Source of the DNA: Bacteroidota bacterium
GTDB taxonomy: Bacteria > Bacteroidota > Bacteroidia > Bacteroidales > Tenuifilaceae
NCBI GenBank assembly: GCA_029560875.1
Contig: JAKQKB010000080.1
Location: forward strand, 1 to 64,000
Direction: 5' to 3'
Length of the DNA: 64,000 bases
Of this stretch, positions 1-8,462 are shown piece by piece. The translations under genes and the position numbers were made by a program. A model generated the notes under the pieces. That model searched no databases. It was not told the origin of the DNA and saw nothing but the letters and a program-made list of their open reading frames with translations. How positions within the stretch are numbered: position 1 is the first letter of the stretch; every line of letters starts with the position of its first letter.

Positions 1-94
1 CACACAATGTGTGCGCTCATTCGACTTACGGAATGCGACCCTGTCCTGTATGATTCCATTCTGTAAATCTATGAAATTTATAGAAACTAAAGTA

Positions 95-113
95 CCTGCA
101 ATGAAATTGCAGG
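95..113. repeat. Small perfect hairpin downstream of the first gene
   Basis: The arms CCTGCAAT (95-102) and ATTGCAGG (106-113) are separated by only GAA. The hairpin lies about 15 nt past the stop codon of the minus-strand surface-protein gene and could end its transcript. No clean T-run follows on the minus strand, so intrinsic termination is only a guess. Confidence 0.35.
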
Positions 114-127
114 GTTTTAACCAATTT

Positions 128-1318
128 TTAAGATAATAAATTGCTATATCCGCCTGTATTACTGAATCCTGAGAGGTTTCCTAAAAAAAGATTCTGATAA
201 CCATTTGTATTGTTATAACCAGATTGATTCCCTATAAAAGTATTTGGATTTCCACTTATATCGTTTGCTCCAGATTCGTTCCCAATAAATACAGCCTTGT
301 ATAACGAGGATGCTTTTTTGCCTGCTGAATTACCAATTATAATACTGCCAGAACTTTGACATAAAAGCCCCGCAGAATCGCCTATAAAGATATTTTGTGA
401 CCCATTAACACTTGCATTGCCAGACATATTTCCAAGATACACATTTGAGTTTCCCGAACTTGTTTTTTCTCCAGCCCTATTACCTAGAAATGTGTTTCTG
501 CCTCCAACATTCAAATCGCTTCCGGAAAAGTAACCAAAAACCGAATTATACTTTCCTGAACTAATGTTTTGACCGCTACTTTGTCCAATAAAGTAATTAT
601 CGGGTGTTAAGTTCAAATACTGTCCCGATACCTTTGTACCACTCAAACCACCAACGGCAAAGCCACCTTTGGCTCCCTTTACTAGGTCACTAACATAAAC
701 CCTTGCACTATCGGCAGTTATCCGAAGATACTCCACCGACTCCTTTATCCCGCTTAGGCCACCCACAGCGAAGCCCCCTTTTGTCCCTTTTGTAGGGGTG
801 GTACCATCGTCCACGTATACCCGAACTCCCTCCTGATATACAGCAAACACTATTTGTCCTAGCCGGTTACGAACCACGAATATAGGCTCATCGTCGCCAG
901 CCGCGGGGTTGCTAACCACCTCCTTATTGCTAGCATGCAGGGCGTAAGGCACTGCCTGCAACGGTTGGCTGCCCATCTCCGTGAACGTGGTGGCTGAGCC
1001 CATTTTTACGGCCAACTTAAGGTGGATCTGATCCTGCCCCCAAGGAACATCGGTCAACGCACCCATCTTTTCAAGGCCATCGCCAATCACAACGTTAACG
1101 ATGCCCTGCGTACCCGTGCTGATACTGTGAACTTCCTGGTAGTGCGTTACCGAACCGTCACTACTAGAAAGGATTATCCGTAGTTGACCAGTTTGACCCG
1201 CCAACACCTCTCCGTTGCTATTACGGAGAACTGCCTGATAGCTAAATCCTGTTGGAGTTTGTGAGTATACCGCTAAGGATAGCAATAGGCATAGCATCAC
1301 AGTCAGTATTCTTTTCAT
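128..1318 (-). CDS. Secreted surface protein with YadA-like beta-roll repeats
   Basis: A 396-residue exported protein of unknown function. A signal peptide (about 1-19, ending VYSQ) is followed by an N-terminal domain common in Bacteroidota cell-surface and tail-fibre-like proteins (GFSYQAVLRN near the start, QAVPYALHA near 125-135). Two copies of GGFAVGGLSG lie near residues 178 and 217. From about 254 to the end there are eight units of the form N-x-F/I-x-G-N-x-S/A-G, like the left-handed roll of YadA-type trimeric adhesins. The ATG at 1318 was chosen because it opens directly into the signal peptide; 15 upstream in-frame residues look non-coding. The protein stops inside the repeat region, with no C-terminal chaperone or T9SS domain. 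How it is anchored is unclear. Confidence 0.75.
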   Translation of the reverse strand: MKRILTVMLCLLLSLAVYSQTPTGFSYQAVLRNSNGEVLAGQTGQLRIILSSSDGSVTHYQEVHSISTGTQGIVNVVIGDGLEKMGALTDVPWGQDQIHLKLAVKMGSATTFTEMGSQPLQAVPYALHASNKEVVSNPAAGDDEPIFVVRNRLGQIVFAVYQEGVRVYVDDGTTPTKGTKGGFAVGGLSGIKESVEYLRITADSARVYVSDLVKGAKGGFAVGGLSGTKVSGQYLNLTPDNYFIGQSSGQNISSGKYNSVFGYFSGSDLNVGGRNTFLGNRAGEKTSSGNSNVYLGNMSGNASVNGSQNIFIGDSAGLLCQSSGSIIIGNSAGKKASSLYKAVFIGNESGANDISGNPNTFIGNQSGYNNTNGYQNLFLGNLSGFSNTGGYSNLLS

Positions 1319-1480
1319 GTCTATGATATTAAAGGATTCATTAACTTTTTTAAAAACAATCAATTTAGTAAATATTCATCTAATTGTCAATAGTCTTATC
1401 TTGAATTACTTATACCATAAACACTAAGACATAATCCACCCCGACCATTATTTTAGTTAACAGGAGTAATTTTTCTAAAT

Positions 1481-1514
1481 AAAAAAAGTGTGCCCAAAAT
1501 TTTAAGGCACACTT
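1481..1514 (-). terminator. Intrinsic terminator of the T9SS type A gene
   Basis: A perfect 9-bp stem (AAGTGTGCC at 1486-1494, GGCACACTT at 1506-1514) is followed on the minus strand by a run of seven T. It sits about 22 nt past the stop at 1537, so it separates this gene from the surface-protein gene further downstream. Confidence 0.85.
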
Positions 1515-1536
1515 AATATGACTAAGAATAGAATTG

Positions 1537-2046
1537 CTACTCCTTAATTAGTTTGAATACTTTAACAGCCTTAGAGGATTCTACAGTAATCCTAATCATA
1601 TAAATACCCGCCTTAAGCTCAGCTATTGGGATTCTGTAGGGTTCATTTTCCTCGAGGTTCAACTCCTTAGTAATTACTTTTCGACCTGTAATGTCATAAA
1701 CCTCAGCAGTGGACTTGCCTTTTGCTGTTGGAGAGTTTATTTTGATAAAAAATTCAACCGATGCAGGGTTTGGGTAGATTTTCATATCAGACCCAGAGAG
1801 TTCGGGTTTCTCTACATCTGTAGTAAACAAGTTCCCTTGCTGGAATCCTTGAGTAAGCATGTATCCTCCTGCAGTAAGGGTAGTGTAAGCCACCTCACCT
1901 AAAGTCCAACTTATTGATACACCAGCCTCTGTACTGTTGTAGTATCCTCCAGCCGATGCAACAACCTGCATCCCAATGCTATAATCCTGCGCCTGGGTAA
2001 AAACTGCTAGAGAAACTGCCAATATTAGTGTACATAATCTTTTCAT
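1537..2046 (-). CDS. Small T9SS type A sorting-domain protein
   Basis: A 169-residue secreted protein. A signal peptide (1-19, ending FTQAQ) leads into a short beta-rich region with the SWTLGE...LTQGFQQ pattern often found just before T9SS signals. The C-terminal ~75 residues form a type A sorting domain (YPNPAS near 92, YDITGRKV, LKAGIYMIRI, final KVFKLIKE). Known biology: such domains guide export through the outer membrane and are then cleaved, often with attachment to surface polysaccharide. The cargo portion is very short (about 70 residues) and carries no recognisable enzyme. A strong promoter lies about 40 nt upstream and a terminator follows, so the gene is probably a single transcription unit. 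Confidence 0.88.
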   Translation of the reverse strand: MKRLCTLILAVSLAVFTQAQDYSIGMQVVASAGGYYNSTEAGVSISWTLGEVAYTTLTAGGYMLTQGFQQGNLFTTDVEKPELSGSDMKIYPNPASVEFFIKINSPTAKGKSTAEVYDITGRKVITKELNLEENEPYRIPIAELKAGIYMIRITVESSKAVKVFKLIKE

Positions 2047-2092
2047 ACTTTTCGTGTTTGTGATTAATGTTTTATATCAATAAACTTTAGAA

Positions 2093-2124
2093 CAAAGTTA
2101 AAGAAAATTACTTTTGCATTCAAA
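2093..2124 (-). promoter_or_regulatory. Bacteroidota-type promoter of the T9SS type A gene
   Basis: Read on the minus strand: TTTG (2124-2121), a 20-nt spacer, then TAACTTTG (2100-2093). This matches the TTG / TAnnTTTG consensus exactly. It predicts a start site near 2086 and a leader of about 40 nt before the ATG at 2046. Confidence 0.75.
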
Positions 2125-2252
2125 GAATAAATTAAAGTACAAGTTAACACCATTTTGCAAAAAATGCACGCGTTTTTCCGTAAAATTTCAATTTATTTTG
2201 ATGAACAAACAAATTACTTATTCAGTTTACTTTTTTAGAAAAAACCATAGCA

Positions 2253-2963
2253 ATGAATAAAGAGTTACTTGCCAATCTAAACAAGAAGTTTGCCCAAAGT
2301 ACTCCTACTGAGGCCTTAACTTGGTTTTTGAGCGAATACAGTGGCAAAATAGCCCTCGCCTCCAGCATGGGAGCCGAAGACCAAGTGTTAACAGATATGG
2401 TTGTAAAAATTAACCCAGCTGCAAAGATATTTACGCTAGATACTGGCCGACTTTTTTACGAAACCTACGAACTGATTGAGAAAACATCGTTACGGTATAA
2501 AGTTAAAATCGATGTATACTTCCCCGACCCCAGCAAGGTAGAGACAATGGTAAACGAAAAGGGTATCAACCTTTTCTTCCAATCGGTGGAAAATCGTAAG
2601 CAGTGCTGCCACGTTCGCAAAATTGAACCCTTAAAACGTGCATTTAGCGGCCTAGATGTTTGGATTTGCGGGCTACGACGCGAGCAATCTACCACCCGAA
2701 CCCAGAACGAAATGGTGGAATGGGACGAGGCCAATGGCCTTATAAAGTTAAATCCACTTATTGATTGGACCGAGCAACAGGTTTGGGATTACATAAAGGA
2801 ATACAACGTACCATACAATGCGCTTCACGACAAAGGATTTCCAAGTATTGGTTGTCAGCCATGCACTCGTGCAATATTCCCTGGCGAGGATGTTAGAGCA
2901 GGCCGTTGGTGGTGGGAGAATCCCGAAACCAAGGAGTGCGGTTTACATAACCGTAAATCCTAG
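2253..2963 (+). CDS. cysH: Adenylylsulfate (APS) reductase, iron-sulfur type
   Basis: Reduces adenylylsulfate to sulfite with thioredoxin in assimilatory sulfate reduction (cytoplasm). The 236-residue protein has a PP-loop nucleotide site (SSMGAED, about 37-43), the CCHVRK motif (Cys118, Cys119) and GCQPC (Cys201, Cys204). These are the four cysteines that bind the [4Fe-4S] cluster in APS-type enzymes and are missing from PAPS-type enzymes. The catalytic cysteine is in ECGLH (Cys229). The length is normal for the family. No cysD, cysN or sulfite reductase gene lies beside it, so it stands alone here. Its stop codon shares the palindrome CTAG with the stop of the opposing permease gene. Confidence 0.93.
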   Translation: MNKELLANLNKKFAQSTPTEALTWFLSEYSGKIALASSMGAEDQVLTDMVVKINPAAKIFTLDTGRLFYETYELIEKTSLRYKVKIDVYFPDPSKVETMVNEKGINLFFQSVENRKQCCHVRKIEPLKRAFSGLDVWICGLRREQSTTRTQNEMVEWDEANGLIKLNPLIDWTEQQVWDYIKEYNVPYNALHDKGFPSIGCQPCTRAIFPGEDVRAGRWWWENPETKECGLHNRKS

Positions 2964-4195
2964 AGTTGGTTCTTATCGGGAGTATTCAAGATTCGCTTGG
3001 TAATCATTTGCACTGGGAACCTAGCAGCAACAAAGCCTATTGTTAGAACAACCAGCAATATCAAAGCAATATCGCCAAACTGAACATCTACAGGGTAGGC
3101 ATCAACAATAAAACTGCCACGCCCTTCCAGTTTAATTAGTTTGAAAGTTATTTGCGCCCAGCAAACAATAAGCCCCAGCGCTGTTCCTATAATTGTTCCA
3201 CCAATTGATATAAGTAAGCCTTCGGTTAAGAAGATTTTACGAATTAAATCATTGTCGGCTCCTAAACTCCGGAGAGTTTCCACATCCTTACGTTTTTCAA
3301 TAATTAGCATTGATAAAGAGCCCACAATATTGAACGAGGCAATTATAAGTATAAGCGTGAGAATCATTCCAATGGCAAATTTTTCCGATTTCATGGTTCG
3401 GTAAAGCGACTCGTTTTGCTGAAACCTATTTTGCACCTTGAAGTCACTCCCGAGAATTTTCTCAACCTCGCCTTTTAATCGCTCAGGATTGAAGCCTTTC
3501 GCCACCTTTAACTCAACGGAGGTTACGGTTGTAGAATCGTAAGCCAACAAATTGCGGACAAACTCCACAGGCGTAATAATATACTGTGTATCAAACTCCT
3601 GCTCAACAGCAAAAACACCCGATGGCATAATATTTTTTCGGCCAAATGCCGATTCCAACGATAAAGTAGCCTTCCCTCGCTTAGGCACATACACAACCAG
3701 TGGGTCGAAATGCGCCAAACTTGCATTTAGGTAATAGGCAACTCCTTGCCCCATAATGGCCATTGGCTGACTCCCGTTCCACAGCGTAAATCCTCCATCA
3801 ATAAGCATTGAGTCCAAGCCTGTTAAATCGACATAGTTTTTACTAACGCCCTTTATAACACCAATATGCTGCTTGCTTCGATACTTGAAAAGGGCATTTT
3901 CCTCCAAAATTTCAGAGAAAATAGCAACCCCTTTTAACTCTCTAATTTTATCAAATTCGGCAGTTGCAACGCTAAAGGTTTTTCCTGTGACGGGTAATAT
4001 CCTAACATCAGAATCGATACTGGAGTATAGCCGTGCAATTAACGAATCGAACCCGTTGAACACCGAAAGAACAATAACCAACGCCATAACCCCAGTTGCC
4101 ACTCCCACCAACGATATTAACGATATAATATTGATGATGTTATGCGATTTTTTCGCAAACAAGTACCTACGAGCTATGTAGAATGGCAATCGCAT
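2960..4195 (-). CDS. LolC/LolE-like FtsX-family ABC permease
   Basis: A 411-residue inner-membrane protein, the permease part of a MacB/LolCDE-type ABC system that in the Lol case extracts lipoproteins for delivery to the outer membrane. The start MRLPFYIARRYLFAKKS is typical of Bacteroidota LolE-like proteins, so the ATG at 4195 was preferred over one 27 nt upstream that overlaps the methyltransferase gene. The first membrane segment (about 18-48) is followed by a large periplasmic domain, then three C-terminal segments forming the FtsX domain, with the EKRKDVETLRSLGA loop between the first two of them. No ATPase gene is adjacent. It follows rbfA and the methyltransferase gene in the same direction, probably in one transcript. 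The protein's substrate cannot be read from the sequence. Confidence 0.85.
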   Translation of the reverse strand: MRLPFYIARRYLFAKKSHNIINIISLISLVGVATGVMALVIVLSVFNGFDSLIARLYSSIDSDVRILPVTGKTFSVATAEFDKIRELKGVAIFSEILEENALFKYRSKQHIGVIKGVSKNYVDLTGLDSMLIDGGFTLWNGSQPMAIMGQGVAYYLNASLAHFDPLVVYVPKRGKATLSLESAFGRKNIMPSGVFAVEQEFDTQYIITPVEFVRNLLAYDSTTVTSVELKVAKGFNPERLKGEVEKILGSDFKVQNRFQQNESLYRTMKSEKFAIGMILTLILIIASFNIVGSLSMLIIEKRKDVETLRSLGADNDLIRKIFLTEGLLISIGGTIIGTALGLIVCWAQITFKLIKLEGRGSFIVDAYPVDVQFGDIALILLVVLTIGFVAARFPVQMITKRILNTPDKNQL

Positions 4196-4206
4196 ATGGT
4201 TATTCG

Positions 4207-4977
4207 CTAACTTTTTGAGCAAACATAAAGGATTTCATCCTTTGGCAAAGCATAACGCTCAACCAAATTAACAGGTAGGGTTTTCACGTAATCATTTTCA
4301 TCTACCACAAAACCTGCACTCCGTAGACGAGCACCATAATCCTTCCCGTACAAACGCAAATGGTCGCGTTGCTGGTAATGTTTCTCACGCAACTCAGGTG
4401 TATTATACGCTGGGTTCTCCAGCGTTTTATCCATCGATAAATCCATGGGAACCTGAAGAATTGCAAAACCACCAGGCTTCAAAACCCGAAAAATCTCCTG
4501 CATTGCTTTAAAATCGGAATCTACATGCTCCAGAACATGATTGCAAATAACCACATCGAACTGAGAATCGGGAAACGGAATTGCCTGAACATCCATCTTA
4601 ACATCGGCCCAAGGCGAAATTAAGTCGGCGGTTACGTAGTCCAAATTCCGTTGCTTTTTAAAAATCTTCAAAAAGCAATATTCTGGGGCAATATGAAGCA
4701 CCTTTTGGGGCTCAGTAAAGAAACTGGTTTTGTCGCGCAAATAGAGCCAAATTAACCTATGCCGCTCAAGCGACATTGAATGCGGAGCTAGAGCATTTTC
4801 GCGAACCTTGGTTCTTCCGTAAGGGAGCAACTTTCGGTACTTTTTCCCAGAAATGGGGTCTTCAAATTTATTGCCAAGGTAAAAAACACCCAATGTTTTT
4901 AGTGCAAGAGCCGCAAATATTTGAAGGTAGTGACGCGGAATAAACCTTGTAGTAAAGGAGACAAGAAACTTAATCAT
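4207..4977 (-). CDS. Class I SAM-dependent methyltransferase
   Basis: A 256-residue protein of the Methyltransf_11 type. The central region carries the later Rossmann motifs: DVKMDVQAIPFPD (motif II area), FDVVICNHVLEHV (motif IV) and VLKPGGFAILQVP (motif V). Motif I is degenerate: VLHIAPEY replaces the usual D-x-G-x-G, a pattern seen in some sugar- and lipid-related methyltransferases. The N-terminal 30 residues are hydrophobic or basic and may touch the membrane. The gene lies 4 nt after rbfA and 11 nt before the permease gene, so it is probably co-transcribed. The substrate is unknown. Confidence 0.78.
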   Translation of the reverse strand: MIKFLVSFTTRFIPRHYLQIFAALALKTLGVFYLGNKFEDPISGKKYRKLLPYGRTKVRENALAPHSMSLERHRLIWLYLRDKTSFFTEPQKVLHIAPEYCFLKIFKKQRNLDYVTADLISPWADVKMDVQAIPFPDSQFDVVICNHVLEHVDSDFKAMQEIFRVLKPGGFAILQVPMDLSMDKTLENPAYNTPELREKHYQQRDHLRLYGKDYGARLRSAGFVVDENDYVKTLPVNLVERYALPKDEILYVCSKS

Positions 4978-4981
4978 TGGA

Positions 4982-5320
4982 CTACTTATTTAAGAGGCGG
5001 TCAATATTCTCGATATAATCCAACGAATCGTCAACAAAAAAAGCAAGTTCTGGGATTACCCGAAGTTGATGCCTTACACGTTTCCCCAGCTCCAGCCTAA
5101 GCGTTTTAACCTGAAGCCTAATTAACTCAAGCGTGGCTTCTGTACCCTGAGTTGGAAATATGCTGATGTAAACCTTTGCCAAACCTAAATCGGGGCTAAC
5201 ACGCACTTGCGTAATAGTTATCATTTTACCTGGGAATAACGCTGCCCCCTCACGCTGAAAAATCTCCCCAAGGTCTTTTTGTATTAAGCGCGCTACCTTC
5301 TGCAGTCTTGTTCCTTCCAT
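4982..5320 (-). CDS. rbfA: Ribosome-binding factor A
   Basis: Binds the 30S subunit and helps mature the 5' end of 16S rRNA; important at low temperature. The 112-residue protein has the KH-like RbfA fold signature: TRLQKVARLIQKDLGEIF at the start, VRVSPDLGLAKVYIS in the middle, and LRVIPELAFFVDDSLDYIENI near the end. The ATG at 5320 was chosen because it begins at the conserved N-terminus. A TATCTTTG box (minus strand, 5346-5339) just upstream resembles a -7 element and would place the start site very close to this ATG. It appears to be the first gene of the rbfA-methyltransferase-permease group. Confidence 0.92.
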   Translation of the reverse strand: MEGTRLQKVARLIQKDLGEIFQREGAALFPGKMITITQVRVSPDLGLAKVYISIFPTQGTEATLELIRLQVKTLRLELGKRVRHQLRVIPELAFFVDDSLDYIENIDRLLNK

Positions 5321-5406
5321 AGTTTTTAATCTTTTCTGCAAAGATACTCAATTAAGTTTAACCTAAATAACCCTAACTAAACGGATTATTAAAACACCAA
5401 TTTAAG

Positions 5407-5437
5407 TTGATATTTAATTACTTTTTTCGGATATTTG
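5407..5437 (+). promoter_or_regulatory. Candidate promoter for the Yip1-like gene
   Basis: TTG at 5407-5409, a 20-nt spacer, then GATATTTG at 5430-5437, which differs from TAnnTTTG at its first base. Predicted leader about 40 nt. Confidence 0.4.
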
Positions 5438-5485
5438 AGTTTCTGTATCAAAACATAAAAAAATATCAACCTAAAACTAAATAGT

Positions 5486-6652
5486 ATGAGTGAACAAAAA
5501 TTCGATTTCAATCAGTTTATTAGCGACTCAAAAGAAACGTTACTGAACCCTAAATCCTATTTTGCCACAATGAAGCTTGATGGCGGAATGGGCGAACCAC
5601 TAATTAAAGCGCTTATATATAGCGTTGTGGCTGGCGTGCTTTACTTAATATGGAGTTTTCTTATTGTTGGTGGAGTTGCCGGCGGAATGCTAGGTAGTGC
5701 CGCAGGTGTAGGTGCATTCTTTTTCACCATAATTGGAGGTATTATTGGCGTGTTCATTGCTGCGTTAATCATTCTAATAATATCCTCTATTTGCAGCGGC
5801 AATAATGACTTTGAAGCCAACCTGAGGGTAGCCGCATCGTTAATGGTGATGTTTCCTATTGGCGCTTTAGCATCGGTGTTTATGTTTAACTTTTACCTAG
5901 GAACAATTGTAAGTTTTCTTGTGAATCTTTATGCGCTATACTTACTTTATATTGCTGTAACCACTGCACTAAAAGGTAAAGACCAAACAGCTAAAATTAT
6001 CATGCTTGTTTTGGCTGGTATTATGCTGATATTCCTAGCTCGCAATTTATATCGTGGACAATTCTACAGCAGAGCATTTAATTTTGGTAGCAATAAATAC
6101 CAAAAGGAGCTAAGCAATTTTCAAGAACAAATGGAAGCAGCCACCAATGAAATGAATGCTGCCTATGCTGAATCTGGGGACAACGCTAATGAATCTGGCG
6201 ATGAAAAATATGCTAAACCCGAAAAATTCCCGAGCGATGCACTTAAAGAAGTAAAACAATACCTTTCCAAAGGTAATCCAGTTCTTTCACAAGAGAAATT
6301 GCAACGTTTAGCAGATGTTTTAACAGAACTAAAGGATTACGACGAGAGTCAGTCCGATGAAATCAATAAGGTTTTAACCTCGAATGGCTATAAGGGGACA
6401 ATGGAGTACTCTTCGGACCTATTAGCTGCAGCATCGGGATATGCTGCTGTTGCTAGTCTAAAAGGATTAGAGGAGCTAAAAAATGCCTCCGAGGCCGAAA
6501 AAAAGAACGCAGGAATGTTCGAAATGGACAAAGTACTGATTACTGCTGCATCACAGTCTATTTCCTTAGCAAAACTTACCGAGGAGGATTTACATACCGT
6601 TTACGATAACTGGGATTTAATTGTTGAAATCGACAAAAACTCCAAAAAATAA
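5486..6652 (+). CDS. Yip1-like membrane protein with soluble C-terminal half
   Basis: A 388-residue protein of unknown function. The N-terminal ~195 residues resemble the Yip1 family: an opening amphipathic stretch (KETLLNPKSYFATMKLDGG) followed by about five hydrophobic segments between 38 and 185. The second half is soluble, acidic and helix-rich, beginning with a low-complexity stretch (about 210-250) and with no recognised domain. It is a single transcription unit with its own candidate promoter and a strong terminator behind it. Confidence 0.7.
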   Translation: MSEQKFDFNQFISDSKETLLNPKSYFATMKLDGGMGEPLIKALIYSVVAGVLYLIWSFLIVGGVAGGMLGSAAGVGAFFFTIIGGIIGVFIAALIILIISSICSGNNDFEANLRVAASLMVMFPIGALASVFMFNFYLGTIVSFLVNLYALYLLYIAVTTALKGKDQTAKIIMLVLAGIMLIFLARNLYRGQFYSRAFNFGSNKYQKELSNFQEQMEAATNEMNAAYAESGDNANESGDEKYAKPEKFPSDALKEVKQYLSKGNPVLSQEKLQRLADVLTELKDYDESQSDEINKVLTSNGYKGTMEYSSDLLAAASGYAAVASLKGLEELKNASEAEKKNAGMFEMDKVLITAASQSISLAKLTEEDLHTVYDNWDLIVEIDKNSKK

Positions 6653-6670
6653 ACGCATTTGCAAATAAGA

Positions 6671-6710
6671 AATAGGGTGTTTCAGTTGTTGAAACACCCT
6701 ATTTTCTTTT
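6671..6710. terminator. Bidirectional intrinsic terminator
   Basis: A 14-bp perfect stem (AATAGGGTGTTTCA at 6671-6684, its complement at 6690-6703) with a 5-nt loop, T-rich on both strands. It lies between the converging Yip1-like and C1 peptidase genes and can serve both. Confidence 0.9.
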
Positions 6711-6740
6711 ACACTAAACCCTGAAAGGGCAATTAGATGA

Positions 6741-7898
6741 TTATTTGATTCCTAATTTCTTTGCAACCTCTTCGGGTAAAGCCTTTTTATGAACCAAAAT
6801 AGCAATGGTTTTCATACGAACAAAAGGTTCCGACATATAAAGATAACCATTGTAAACACCCTCGGTGCCCCAGCTGTTTTTTGTGTAGAAATAGGTTACC
6901 CCGTTTTGGTCGGTTGCCAAGCCTGTTAGGTGCATTAGGTGGTCATCTGACGATGTATAGTTATCAAAAGTAAACTGACGCTTACTTTGGTCAACCATAA
7001 TTTCTGGAACAGGTGCCTCAAAGCTGGTTAATTTTGCCTTACGTTCTTTGTCGGTCATTCCTACCCAGCGGTCCTTATCGCTACCGGCAATTTCCTCAAC
7101 CTTTTCCACAGGAAGTACGGCAACACCTTTGCTCCAAGCAAAACTTTTTTCGCTTACGTCGCCGTCCCAGCATACAGAGTAGCCATTCATTAATGCATTC
7201 TTAATGGTTTTAATTAAATCGTCGAGCGGAACATTGTAGTAAAGGCTATGCGCCCAATTATCGGGTATCTCAAGTACAAACTGAGAATAAAATGGGTGAT
7301 GACTATATGAGGTAATCTCCACATAATCGTCAGGATTAAACCCAACGTTGGCAAGTGTCGATTTTTTTGCGTCGGGGGCAGCGCCTAAATAGGTGTCGAG
7401 TATTGAATTGTAAGCAGGATACCACGCTGTTGTTAATGCCTTGTTTGGGTTCTTTACAACAGCATCTAAATAAGCATTAAGTACCGCAGCCAGCTCCGAA
7501 TGGGCATGGAAATCTGTTCCATAGTTCAACCCAGAGTATTCCTGCTCAGTAACCATGCCGTAGGTTTTAATTACATCCATTACGTCGTGAGCTTGTCCAC
7601 CCTGACCAAAATTATTACCACCCTGATAGCGAACATAATCCCTTCCCTTACTCGCATAGGCATGCCTTACAAAAAACATCTCGGAGATATCAAAAACAGG
7701 CTTACCCATTCGCATAAGCTCCGTTTCAACGAACGATGTTGTGGCAAAACTCCAGCAAGTTCCTGTCCTTTGCTGATTTTTTACTGGCGAGGTATTAATC
7801 TCCTTTACAATTTTAAACTGAAAACCTTGCTCCTGTGCCGATATTGATATGTTTACCAATAACAAAAAAGCCGCAATTAGGGTGTTAAACTTTACCAT
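6741..7898 (-). CDS. Secreted C1 peptidase, bleomycin hydrolase/PepC-like
   Basis: A papain-fold cysteine peptidase of the aminopeptidase C/bleomycin hydrolase branch. The 385-residue protein begins with a signal peptide (1-21, ending SISAQ), so unlike cytoplasmic PepC it is probably periplasmic or secreted. The catalytic residues are visible: Gln42/43 and Cys48 in NQQRTGTCWSFA, His near 322 in HLMHLTG, and Asn near 341 in KNSWG. The ATG at 7898 was chosen because it opens the signal peptide; the reading frame continues 56 codons upstream but that part looks random. No neighbour suggests a specific substrate; a role in peptide scavenging is inferred. Confidence 0.87.
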   Translation of the reverse strand: MVKFNTLIAAFLLLVNISISAQEQGFQFKIVKEINTSPVKNQQRTGTCWSFATTSFVETELMRMGKPVFDISEMFFVRHAYASKGRDYVRYQGGNNFGQGGQAHDVMDVIKTYGMVTEQEYSGLNYGTDFHAHSELAAVLNAYLDAVVKNPNKALTTAWYPAYNSILDTYLGAAPDAKKSTLANVGFNPDDYVEITSYSHHPFYSQFVLEIPDNWAHSLYYNVPLDDLIKTIKNALMNGYSVCWDGDVSEKSFAWSKGVAVLPVEKVEEIAGSDKDRWVGMTDKERKAKLTSFEAPVPEIMVDQSKRQFTFDNYTSSDDHLMHLTGLATDQNGVTYFYTKNSWGTEGVYNGYLYMSEPFVRMKTIAILVHKKALPEEVAKKLGIK

Positions 7899-8462
7899 AA
7901 CGTATATTTTTGATTTTAAAATAATTGTGATAACATGAAAAACTAATAAATTAGACATCAAACAAGTTAAAAAGATTATTCGGGATAAAAAAATTGTAAT
8001 CACTTTAAAAAAATCGTTCTTAAAACGTTCGATTAATAGTTTTTTTACATATTTGCATAATTTCATTAATTTGCTAAATTAGCATAACATTTTAAACCCC
8101 TGAATTCGATGCGCAGGGCAAAAATATTTTTGGCAATAATTGCATATGTTACCCTTGCAAAGCGGTTTTTATCGAAACCGTTGCTGCACTTTTTGCGTCG
8201 AATAAAAAGGAAGTACCGACTTATTATATCGCTATTTAGCAGTAATTCTTCTAAGTTTTTTATACAATTCACACACACCACGCACTCCTTGTTTAGTTCA
8301 TTAAATCTGGGCTTGCAGGAGGGTTTTTTGGTGCGTTTCCTTCGTATTTGATTTTTTATTATTACTTCTAATTATTGGGCCTCGCAATGTTTTCCGCACA
8401 GCCCTTATTGTACAAACGTATAATCTGTTTTTAACTTTTATAACTAACCTAAAATTGGAACT
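7899..8462. other. Intergenic stretch without a convincing gene
   Basis: An AT-rich gap between the divergent C1 peptidase and FadL-like genes. Two overlapping opposite-strand reading frames (about 71-80 codons, 8066-8351) have no recognisable similarity or supporting signals. A weak promoter for the FadL-like gene may lie at 8408-8439 (TTG, 21 nt, TAACTTTT). Confidence 0.5.

Noticed and set aside
128-2046. The two minus-strand secreted proteins as one operon
   Set aside because: A strong intrinsic terminator at 1481-1514 separates them.
8109-8351. An 80-codon plus-strand frame in the gap before the FadL-like gene
   Set aside because: It has no recognisable similarity and a biased composition, overlaps another random frame on the minus strand, and has no promoter of the local type.
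8419-8426. TATAAT box upstream of the FadL-like gene as a sigma-70 -10 element
   Set aside because: No matching -35 at the right distance. Bacteroidota promoters use TAnnTTTG, and a weak match of that form lies 10 nt downstream.
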